DNA of 64,000 nucleotides. It comes from Streptomyces seoulensis. Its GTDB lineage: Bacteria > Actinomycetota > Actinomycetes > Streptomycetales > Streptomycetaceae. The notes under the pieces were generated by a model, which made no database searches, was not told the DNA's origin, and worked only from the letters and a program-made list of their open reading frames with translations. Location of the stretch: positions 1,488,001 through 1,552,000 of the forward strand of contig CP054936.1 of the NCBI GenBank assembly GCA_013364255.1, given 5' to 3'. A program made the translations under genes and the position numbers. Shown here piece after piece: positions 52,698 through 59,669 of this stretch. How positions within the stretch are numbered: the stretch's first letter is position 1; the number at the start of each line of letters is the position of its first letter.

Positions 52698-55259
52698 TCA
52701 CCCTCGTCGGCGTCGGCGGGTCTGGGCGAGGCGGCTCTGCAGACGGGCGTGCCGGAACTGGTAGACCGCACCGGCCTGGCGCAGCACGCCGCGCTGGTAG
52801 GCGTCGTCGAGGAAGGCGGCGAGGGCCCAGGGGAGGCGTCCGGTCAACGGCAGCCAGATACGGGAGAGCACGCACCACTGGCCCCAGGCGGTCAGGGTCA
52901 GCGTGTAGCCGAGGGCGCCGCCCAGACCGCTGATGGCGCCGAGCATGGCACTGGCCACGGGGTCGGCGGCGAGTTGGCCCAGGCTCCCCTGCAACAGGTC
53001 GATCACCAGTCCGGACCCGACTCCGACCGCCACGCCGAAAACGGGCGTCCAGACGGCCAGTTGGGTGAGCGCCGTCCTGCGGTCGGTGTTCAGGACGCTG
53101 CCCGGGCTGACGGCGGACACGATGTCGAGCGGGGTCTCCAGGAGACCGAGGAGACAGAAGGTGAGTCCGGTGGCGCCGCCGAAGACCATGCCGAAGACGA
53201 TCCCGTTGACGAGTCCGAGGCCCAGCGTGGCGGACGCCCCCAGGTCTCCGACGTACGCGCGCAGCAGGCCGACCAGGAACCCGTAGGCGAAGCCGAACAG
53301 CGCGCCGCCCAGGGTGCCGATCAGCAGCCGGGGGCCGGCCGACCACGTGGTGGTGTCCGGCCGGCCGCGGATCCGCAGGCGCACGGCGGACGGTCCGACG
53401 TCCTTGCCGGTGAGCGTGAACGTGAACCAGTGCACGAGCCCGAACAGCAGGCCGGCCAGCACGGCGACGATGGTGCCGTCCACCAGGCCACCGGTGAGCG
53501 AACCGCTGAAACCGGTCGAGAGGGCGGTGTCGACGAGTCCGATGACCAGCGCGGTGACGAGGGCGGTGACCAGGGTGCGGGTGGAGTCGCGCAGGCCGTG
53601 GCCGATCCGCCACCACGCCAGGTCCGGGGTTCTCAGCTCGGTCAGGTGGTGGGCGAGGTGGCCGAGCCAGCGCTGCACGCGGTCGGGGTCCCAGCGGCGC
53701 GCGCCCGGGCGGCGCCGGCGGTAGACGGTGGGCAGGAAGTCGTCGAGCAGGTGCTCCTCCAGCGTCCGGGCGTCGGGGAAGCGTGCGGTGTCGAGCAGTT
53801 CGGCCGGATCGTGCTCCGGGGTGTCGCTGTAGACGGTGCGGGCGAGCGCGACCATCAGCGGCGTCGACAGAACCGCCGCGAGCGGGGCCGGCGGCCCGTC
53901 CGGCGACGGCTCGCGCAGCCTCTTCAGCACGGACTCCCAGGCCCCGACCGCGGGGTCGGCGCGGTCGGACTTGCGGGTGGTGCGGGGCAGGTAGTGGTCC
54001 AGGTCGTCGAGGGTGAGGTCGGTGAGCTCGATCGGCGCGGCGGAGGTCAGCACGTCCGTCTCGGCGACCGCGGCAGCGTACTCGGCGGGGCGGCTGGTCA
54101 GCAGCAGCGGGAGGGTGGTGGCGTTGAGGGCTTCGAGCGCGGGGCGGCGCAGCCCGTCGGCCATCTCGTCGAAGCCGTCCAGCACCGGCAGGACACGGCC
54201 GGCGTCGACCAGCGCGGACGCCAGGCTCGTCCTGCCGGGTCCCGGGGCGGCGGTGCCGGGGTGGTCGCGGGTCAGCTGCTCGGCCAGCCAGTCGCGCAGG
54301 GTGATGGCGGTGGGGTCCCAGGCGCCGATGCTGAAGATCACCGGTACGGGCTCGGCGGGCGTCCGCGACGCCAGGTGGTCGAGGACGAAGCGCAGGGTCA
54401 GGACCGTCTTGCCGGAGCCGGACCGGCCGAGGACCACCAGCCGGCCGGAGGGGACGCTCCGGTAGGTCTTCGCGATGTCCGCCAGTCGGCCGCCCAGGTC
54501 CAGGGGCTCGCCCGGAACTCCCGGCGGCAGACGGCGGATGTTGGCCCAGTGGTCGGTGAGCGCCGGACGGGCGGCCTGCCAGCGGACCGGCAGCGGGTAG
54601 GGGTCCTGGACCCGCCGCTGTTCCTCCTCGCGCTGCCAGCGGGCCGCCACCGCCTTGGCGAGCTGTTCGGCTGCGTCCGCGAGCGCGGTCCGCGCCGCCG
54701 GGACCGGCTGCCGCACGGCGTACGGCGCCGTGGTCGCCTCGCCGCCCGCCACCTCCGCGCCCGCCTCGCCGCCCGCCACCTCCGCGCCCGCCTCGCCGCC
54801 CGCCACCTCCGCGCCCGCCTCGCCGCCCGCGGCCTTCGCCTCCTCGGCCGTTTCGGCGGTGCGTGCAGCCGACGTCCCCGCTTCCGGAGCCGTTCCGTCC
54901 GCCGGCGACGCCGCCGTAGCCGGGCCCGGAGCCGCTCCGTCCGCCTGTCCGTCCGCCGCTCCCGGAGCCGCGTCGCCCGTTCGTGCGGCCGTCGCCGCTG
55001 CCGGCCCGGCCGCCGTGTCCGAACCGGCGCCCCGGTACCCCGGGACGGCGGCGCCGAGTAACTCCTCGCGGTCCTCGCTGCGCAGGGCGAGCGCGTCGGC
55101 CAGCTGCCGCACCGTGGTCATCCGCGGGTTGCCGCGCTTGCCGGTCTCCAGACCGCGGATGGTGCTCACGCTGACCCCGGAACGCCGCTCCAGCTCGTCC
55201 TGGGTCAGCCCCGCCCGCTCGCGCAGCCGACGCAGCACCGCGCCGAACCCACCGGCCAC
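52698..55259 (-). CDS. XRE-NACHT-transmembrane STAND NTPase (putative defence or regulatory protein)
   Basis: The 853-residue protein has several modules. Residues 4-65 are an XRE helix-turn-helix (VLRRLRERAGLTQDELERRSGVSVSTIRGLETGKRG). Residues 75-210 are a disordered Ala/Gly-rich linker with tandem GGEAGAEVA repeats. A NACHT NTPase follows, with Walker A GRSGSGKT (278-285), Walker B VLPVLDGFDE (356-365) and sensor LLLTSRPAEY (385-394). From about residue 560, roughly six hydrophobic helices follow. The end is basic. NACHT proteins with helical or membrane parts are known as signal-sensing STAND switches, some in anti-phage defence. A DNA-binding N-terminus suggests it also autoregulates at the 55321-55340 palindrome. 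Function in defence is inferred. Confidence 0.8.
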   Translation of the reverse strand: MAGGFGAVLRRLRERAGLTQDELERRSGVSVSTIRGLETGKRGNPRMTTVRQLADALALRSEDREELLGAAVPGYRGAGSDTAAGPAAATAARTGDAAPGAADGQADGAAPGPATAASPADGTAPEAGTSAARTAETAEEAKAAGGEAGAEVAGGEAGAEVAGGEAGAEVAGGEATTAPYAVRQPVPAARTALADAAEQLAKAVAARWQREEEQRRVQDPYPLPVRWQAARPALTDHWANIRRLPPGVPGEPLDLGGRLADIAKTYRSVPSGRLVVLGRSGSGKTVLTLRFVLDHLASRTPAEPVPVIFSIGAWDPTAITLRDWLAEQLTRDHPGTAAPGPGRTSLASALVDAGRVLPVLDGFDEMADGLRRPALEALNATTLPLLLTSRPAEYAAAVAETDVLTSAAPIELTDLTLDDLDHYLPRTTRKSDRADPAVGAWESVLKRLREPSPDGPPAPLAAVLSTPLMVALARTVYSDTPEHDPAELLDTARFPDARTLEEHLLDDFLPTVYRRRRPGARRWDPDRVQRWLGHLAHHLTELRTPDLAWWRIGHGLRDSTRTLVTALVTALVIGLVDTALSTGFSGSLTGGLVDGTIVAVLAGLLFGLVHWFTFTLTGKDVGPSAVRLRIRGRPDTTTWSAGPRLLIGTLGGALFGFAYGFLVGLLRAYVGDLGASATLGLGLVNGIVFGMVFGGATGLTFCLLGLLETPLDIVSAVSPGSVLNTDRRTALTQLAVWTPVFGVAVGVGSGLVIDLLQGSLGQLAADPVASAMLGAISGLGGALGYTLTLTAWGQWCVLSRIWLPLTGRLPWALAAFLDDAYQRGVLRQAGAVYQFRHARLQSRLAQTRRRRRG
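54736..54835. repeat. 27-bp tandem repeats inside the NACHT gene linker
   Basis: Three identical 27-bp units (54736-54762, 54763-54789, 54790-54816) and a partial fourth (54817-54835) encode the GGEAGAEVA repeats of the linker between HTH and NACHT domains. Being a multiple of three and identical at DNA level, the array could expand or contract by slippage, changing linker length without breaking the frame. Confidence 0.8.
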
Positions 55260-55320
55260 AGCTACGGCCCCTCCCCGTCATGTCGTCCGCAAGTGCGCAG
55301 GTGGGGACTGTAGCGCGGCC

Positions 55321-55340
55321 ACCGGTCACATATGACCGGT
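55321..55340. promoter_or_regulatory. Operator palindrome between the NACHT and SARP genes
   Basis: ACCGGTCA (55321-55328) and TGACCGGT (55333-55340) are perfect inverted arms around CATA. It lies 62-81 bases upstream of the NACHT start and 104-123 bases upstream of the SARP ATG. Size and symmetry fit an XRE-dimer site. Confidence 0.6.
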
Positions 55341-55443
55341 TGAATGCTCTGTCCACATTTCCTGCACGGCGGCCACCCTCGACGCCATCGACATGAGCGA
55401 CCGGGGCGAGTGGAGCGCCCGGTCCTGGAGACGGGGAGTGGCC

Positions 55444-56514
55444 ATGCCGACGACGACCGCGGACCGCGCCGGCCGGGGCGCCGCGTTCCTCACCGCCGAG
55501 GAGCGCGAGGTGCTCTACGCGCTCGGATGCGGCCTGGGGGACGCCGAGATCGCCGCCGCCCTGGTCCTGCCCGAGGGGGCGGTGGCCGAGCGGCTCGACC
55601 GCGTCCTGGGGAAGCTGGGGCTGCGCGACCGGGCCGCCGCCATCGTGCACGCCTTCGACTGCGGTCTCGTCGTGCCCGGACAGGGCCCGCGCGGGCCGCT
55701 GCCCGGACCCGGCGGCGCCCGGCGCACGGCGCCCGAGCCCGGCCCCTGGCTGCGGGTGTCGCTGCTCGGCCCGCTGCGCACGACGCTCGCGGGGCGGCCC
55801 GTGGACGTCGGCCCGGTACGGCAGCAGGCCGTGCTGGCGGCGCTGGCGCTGAGCGCGGGCCGCTCCGTCAGCCGGGGGCGGCTGCTGGAGGACGTGTGGG
55901 GCCGGGAGATGCCGGACGGCAACGTCGTACCGGTCTACGTGTACCGGCTGCGCAAGATCCTGCGCCTCGGGGAGCGCCCGGACTCGGTGATCCGGCGCGA
56001 CCGGTACGGCTACGGGCTGGTCCGCGGGGTGGCCGAGGTGGACGCGCTGTGCGTGGAGGACCTCGGCACCCGGGCCGCCGCGGCCGAACGCGGCGGCGAC
56101 CTGACCGAGGCGGTACGGCTGTGCGGCCGGGCGCTGGAGCTGTTCCGCGGTGAGCCGCTGGCCGGACTGCCCGGGCCGTTCGCCGAGGCGGAACGGCTGC
56201 GGCTCGCCCAGCGCCGGGTCGCCCTGGCGCAGCGCGGGGCGGACTGGCTGCTGCGGCTGGGCCGGCGCCGCGAGGCGATCACCGCACTGTCCGCCCTGGC
56301 CCTCGAGGAGCCGCTGAACGAACAGGTCGCCGCGACGCTGATGCACGCGCTGCGGTGCGACGGCCGGCGGGCCGAGGCCCTGGCCGTCTTCGACCGCACC
56401 GGCCGGCGGCTGGCCGAGGACCTGGGGGTGGCGCCGGGCGAGGTGCTGGTGCGGGCCCGGCGGGCGGCGCTGCGCGGGGAGGACGCCGGCGCCGGCCGGG
56501 CGGGCGCGGCGTGA
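55444..56514 (+). CDS. SARP-type regulator with N-terminal LuxR HTH
   Basis: Starting at ATG 55444 (GGGGAG ribosome site), residues about 15-78 form a LuxR/GerE helix-turn-helix (LTAEEREVLYALGCGLGDAEIAAALVLPEGAVAERLDRVLGKLGLRDRAAAIVHAFDCGLV). Residues about 100-190 are the OmpR-type winged helix of SARP regulators (LRVSLLGPLRTTLAGRPVDVGPVRQQAVLAALAL, VYVYRLRKILR). A bacterial transcriptional activator (BTAD) helical repeat domain follows (about 200-345). SARPs activate antibiotic-type gene clusters; here it is divergent from the NACHT protein. An alternative start at 55393 lacks a ribosome site. Two DNA-binding folds in one protein are unusual. Confidence 0.8.
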   Translation: MPTTTADRAGRGAAFLTAEEREVLYALGCGLGDAEIAAALVLPEGAVAERLDRVLGKLGLRDRAAAIVHAFDCGLVVPGQGPRGPLPGPGGARRTAPEPGPWLRVSLLGPLRTTLAGRPVDVGPVRQQAVLAALALSAGRSVSRGRLLEDVWGREMPDGNVVPVYVYRLRKILRLGERPDSVIRRDRYGYGLVRGVAEVDALCVEDLGTRAAAAERGGDLTEAVRLCGRALELFRGEPLAGLPGPFAEAERLRLAQRRVALAQRGADWLLRLGRRREAITALSALALEEPLNEQVAATLMHALRCDGRRAEALAVFDRTGRRLAEDLGVAPGEVLVRARRAALRGEDAGAGRAGAA

Positions 56515-57209
56515 GCGGGGGAGCCGGGGACCGTGAGCGCGCCGAGGAACTGCTGCTGGCCCGGATCTCCGCGACCGCGGGCCGGGCGCGTCTGGGCCGG
56601 CGGCACGCCACCTACCGGGCGCTGCCCACCGTGCCCGGCGGGCGGTGGACGGCCACGGCGGACGTACGGCGTCTGCTGGGGGCCGGCGGCGGACCGGCCA
56701 CCCGCGCGGCCGCGCGGCTCGACCTGTACGAGCACGGCATGACGTTCGCCGTCGGCAGGCGGATCCATGTCATCCGCTTCGACACCACGGTGGTGCGCCG
56801 GCGCAAGGTGCTGTCCGCGCGGGGCATCACCCGCGCCCTCGTGCTCGTCGACGTCGACGGCGAACGGGTCGTGCTGCGCTGCGGCGACTTCGGCCGGTGG
56901 CAGGAGTGGTGGCCGGCGATCCGCCGGGCCGTCGTCGCCGCGCAGACCCCACGGGCCCTGGCCGCGCTGCACCAGGGCGCACGGCTGGTCTTCGGCCCGG
57001 TGTGGCTCACCGCGGACGAGGTCGGCTGCGGCACCACGGTCCTCGGGTGGAGCCGGGTCCGGCGGATCGACGTCCTCAACGGTTTCGTCGCGGTCCGCGC
57101 CGACGGCCGCTGGCAGGTGTGGGCCACCGCCGCCTCCGGCATCCCGAACCTCTGCGTCTTCCAGGCCCTCGCCGAACACCTCGTCCGTGCCGCGCGGGAC
57201 GGCGACTGA
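56511..57209 (+). CDS. DUF6585-like hypothetical protein, 232 aa
   Basis: A GTG at 56511 overlaps the SARP stop, indicating coupling. The product has paired similar halves: RLDLYEHGMTFAVGRRIHVIRFDTTVVRRRKV and VWLTADEVGCGTTVLGWSRVRRIDVLNGFVAVRADGRWQVW. Each looks like a beta-rich PH-like unit, as found in DUF6585-type proteins. No signal or membrane helix is present. Coupling suggests it works with the SARP or the NACHT protein, possibly as a cofactor, but its function is unknown. Confidence 0.6.
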   Translation: MSGGAGDRERAEELLLARISATAGRARLGRRHATYRALPTVPGGRWTATADVRRLLGAGGGPATRAAARLDLYEHGMTFAVGRRIHVIRFDTTVVRRRKVLSARGITRALVLVDVDGERVVLRCGDFGRWQEWWPAIRRAVVAAQTPRALAALHQGARLVFGPVWLTADEVGCGTTVLGWSRVRRIDVLNGFVAVRADGRWQVWATAASGIPNLCVFQALAEHLVRAARDGD

Positions 57210-57251
57210 CGTACGGCCCCGCGCGGCGCTCCACCCGATCCGACCCGGAAA

Positions 57252-57293
57252 CCACGGATTCACAGATCCACGGATTCACAGATCCACAGATCC
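57252..57293. repeat. Direct repeats in the leader of the zinc-ribbon gene
   Basis: CCACGGATTCACAGAT occurs twice in tandem (57252-57267, 57268-57283) and a partial third copy CCACAGATCC follows (57284-57293), ending 3 bases before an AGAAGGAG ribosome site. The AT content is higher than in the surroundings. Confidence 0.75.
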
Positions 57294-57307
57294 AGAAGGA
57301 GACAGTC

Positions 57308-57538
57308 ATGGCCGACAGCTACCGGTACCGGTGCGGCGAGTGCGGGCACCACACCGCCTGGGGGAGCGAGTCCCAGGGGGCGGACGCGATCGAGGAGCAC
57401 TACGGGCGGAGCCACCCGCACGTCGTCCCCGGCGGGATGGTCGAGTTCCGCAAGGGATCGTCCTCCGGCTGCGGCAGTGGCTGCCTGATCGCCCTGGGCG
57501 TCCTGGTCCTCTTCCTGATCATCGCCTCCCGGCACTGA
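57308..57538 (+). CDS. Small zinc-ribbon membrane protein, 76 aa
   Basis: Residues 6-36 have a YRCGECGHHTAWG (CxxC) with a later EEHYGRSHPH His pair, a zinc-ribbon/C2H2-like pattern. Residues 54-73 are one hydrophobic helix (CLIALGVLVLFLIIAS). The protein is therefore a single-pass membrane protein with a small zinc-binding cytoplasmic head. The ATG at 57308 follows AGAAGGAG. Function is unknown; it may belong to the same unit as the DUF6585-like gene. Confidence 0.6.
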   Translation: MADSYRYRCGECGHHTAWGSESQGADAIEEHYGRSHPHVVPGGMVEFRKGSSSGCGSGCLIALGVLVLFLIIASRH

Positions 57539-57831
57539 CGCCCGTCGCGCAGCCGGAGTCCTGGGTCTCGTGCGGGGCGTCCGGCGTCGGGCAGGGCGCG
57601 GGCAGCGGCAGCCGGAACAAGGTGGCCGTCACCGACCCGGCCACCGAGGTCGGCCGCCGGCGTCGGCCTGCCGCGGGCTCCGGGCACCCCCTGTGCGTCG
57701 TCGAGATCGCCGACGACGGCCCGGGCACGCATCAGCGGCCCGCGCGGGAGCGGTCCCTCGCGACCGGCCGCGTGAAGGCGGTGCGCCGGGCGCCGTGAGC
57801 GCTCACCGGCCCCCGCCCCCGCGCGGAGCCG
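57539..57831. other. Intergenic stretch, no supported gene
   Basis: A plus-strand open frame up to 57798 contains VVEIADDGPG, which looks like an N/G box of GHKL ATPases, but neither an upstream kinase domain nor a start with ribosome site is present. It may be a relic or chance. No other element was found. Confidence 0.35.
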
Positions 57832-59514
57832 TCACTTCTCCCAGCCGACCGTCTCCGGGAGCGGGTTGTAGAAGATGGTCGCGCCGACGTTGGCGAGGCC
57901 CTTCTTGACGCCGTAGGTGGAGGGGCCGCTGAACATGGGCAGGAAGGCGTACTCCTGGAGCGCCTTGCGTTCCACCGCGTTGGCCTCGCGGGTCTGCTGG
58001 GTCAGGTCGCCGGTCCGGGAGACGGCGCGGATCTCCTTGTCCAGCGCGGGCGTTCCGGCGCCGGTGAGGTTGGAGTCGCGGTCGGAGCAGTAGAAGTCGC
58101 ACAGGTTGCGCGCGCCGAACGGGTCCATCGAGCGGTTGCCCGACAGGAACAGGTCGAACTTGCGGTCGCTGAGGATGCGGGAGAACTCGGCCTCGTCCGC
58201 CTTCCTGACGTCCAGGCGGACGCCCACCGACTTGAGCATGGCCGCGAGCGCCCCGGCGGTGGCCTTGCCCAGCGGATCGTCGCCGATGAGCGGGTAACCG
58301 AGGGCGAGCTTCTGGCCGTTCTTGACCCGGATGCCGTCGCCGCCCGGCTTCCAGCCCGCCGCGTCGAGCGCCTTCCTCGCCTCGTCCGGCGCGTACTTCA
58401 GCACGGCGGCGACGTTGTCCTGGTAGCCCTTCTGGAAGCTGTAGAGGATGGCCGAACCGGGCAGCGGCTCCGTGTAGTCGAGGCCCTGGAACTGGATCTT
58501 GGCGATCTGCGCCCGGTCGACGCTCTCCTCGATGGCCTTGCGCACGGCCTTGTCGGCGAGGACGGGTGACTTGGCGTTGAAGTACAGCGAGTACTCGAAG
58601 GGGCTGCCGCCGCTTCGGATTTCCGTGCCCTTCAGTCCCTTGATCTGCTTCAGGCTCTCCGCGCTGGTGGCGGAGACGTAGTCGATCTGCCCGTTCTTGA
58701 AGGCGTTGACGGCCGCGGTCGACTCCAGGTTGACGTAGACCCGCTTGTCGAGCTTGCCTCTCTTGCCCCACCACTTCGGGTTGCGGACGAAGGTGATGTC
58801 GCCCGAGTGGGCGTCCCACGTGCCGACGGTGTACGGCCCGGCGCCCCACTCCGGGTGGGCCTTCTTGACGTAGGCGTCGTTGAAGTTGGCGACCGTGGCG
58901 GCCTTGGGGTGCAGGAAGGTGGAGAACAGGGCCGACCAGGAGGCGTTGACGCCCTTGAAGGTGAGCACGGCCTGTTTGGCGTTCACACCCTTGGTGACCG
59001 AGGTGATCTGCGAGTAGCCGTTCGTGGTGGAGGCGGCGTAGGCCTTGTCGGAGCCGTTGTTCGCCTGCCAGGTCGCCTTGATCGCGGTCCAGTCGATGGG
59101 AGTGCCGTCGTTGAACACCGCCTTGGGGTTGAGGGTGAGCACGACCTTCTGGTTGCCGCCCTGGACGGAGACCTTCACATCGCTGAGGTAGTCGGGGTTG
59201 TACCGCACCTCGCCGGTGGGCGAGTAGGTGATGGCGTCGGCGTTGTACCAGGCCCAGACCCGGGCGGCGGTGAGCGTGGAGTTCACGTTGAACGGATTGC
59301 CCTGGTCGTCGAAGGTGCCGACCGTGGTGTACGTGCCGCCGTCCCTGACCCGGTCGTAGGGCGTGGGGTTGTAGTCGGCGGCGGACGGCGCGGCCGAGGG
59401 CGCGTCCTTGCCGTCCGGGTGCGCCGAGCCGGCCCCGGACGAGGACTGGCAGGCGGTGGCGGTGAGGGAGACGGCGGCGAACAGGGCGACGGGCAGGGCC
59501 GGTCGTGCGCGCAT
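57832..59514 (-). CDS. Oligopeptide/dipeptide-type ABC substrate-binding lipoprotein
   Basis: The N-terminal signal MRARPALPVALFAAVSLTATACQSS ends with a lipobox Cys (about residue 22). A roughly 535-residue SBP family 5 domain follows. Recognisable parts are DGGTYTTVGTFDDQGNPFNVNS, KVVLTLNPKAVFNDGTPIDWTAIKATWQANNG, HPEWGAGPYTVGTWDAHSGDITFVRNPKWWGKRG and SVDRAQIAKIQFQGLDYTEPLPGSAILYSF. It presents peptides or similar ligands to the permeases encoded just upstream in the transcript. ATG 59514 has AAAGGAA upstream. Confidence 0.9.
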   Translation of the reverse strand: MRARPALPVALFAAVSLTATACQSSSGAGSAHPDGKDAPSAAPSAADYNPTPYDRVRDGGTYTTVGTFDDQGNPFNVNSTLTAARVWAWYNADAITYSPTGEVRYNPDYLSDVKVSVQGGNQKVVLTLNPKAVFNDGTPIDWTAIKATWQANNGSDKAYAASTTNGYSQITSVTKGVNAKQAVLTFKGVNASWSALFSTFLHPKAATVANFNDAYVKKAHPEWGAGPYTVGTWDAHSGDITFVRNPKWWGKRGKLDKRVYVNLESTAAVNAFKNGQIDYVSATSAESLKQIKGLKGTEIRSGGSPFEYSLYFNAKSPVLADKAVRKAIEESVDRAQIAKIQFQGLDYTEPLPGSAILYSFQKGYQDNVAAVLKYAPDEARKALDAAGWKPGGDGIRVKNGQKLALGYPLIGDDPLGKATAGALAAMLKSVGVRLDVRKADEAEFSRILSDRKFDLFLSGNRSMDPFGARNLCDFYCSDRDSNLTGAGTPALDKEIRAVSRTGDLTQQTREANAVERKALQEYAFLPMFSGPSTYGVKKGLANVGATIFYNPLPETVGWEK

Positions 59515-59669
59515 GGCGGGGTTTCCTTTCGAGTGGGCGAACCGGTGGATGCGGGCGCGGGCACACGGCACCGCGCCGCCGGGTGCGGGCGTGCGTGTGG
59601 GTGTGGACGGCGGCGGCCCCTGGTCGCGGGGTCGGGACGCGCCGGAGGTGTGTCGGGTGTGCGGTGTGT

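Noticed and set aside
51421..56346. A 1641-codon open frame on the minus strand
   Set aside because: It contains the esterase at its 3' end but the rest is low-complexity antisense or out-of-frame to the NACHT and SARP genes; no start with a ribosome site supports a giant protein.
57252..57293. Possible CRISPR or attachment site
   Set aside because: Contiguous short repeats, no tRNA, integrase or spacers nearby.
57691..57724. VEIADDGPG resembling a GHKL ATPase box
   Set aside because: No HATPase context, start codon or ribosome site; probably chance or a very decayed relic.
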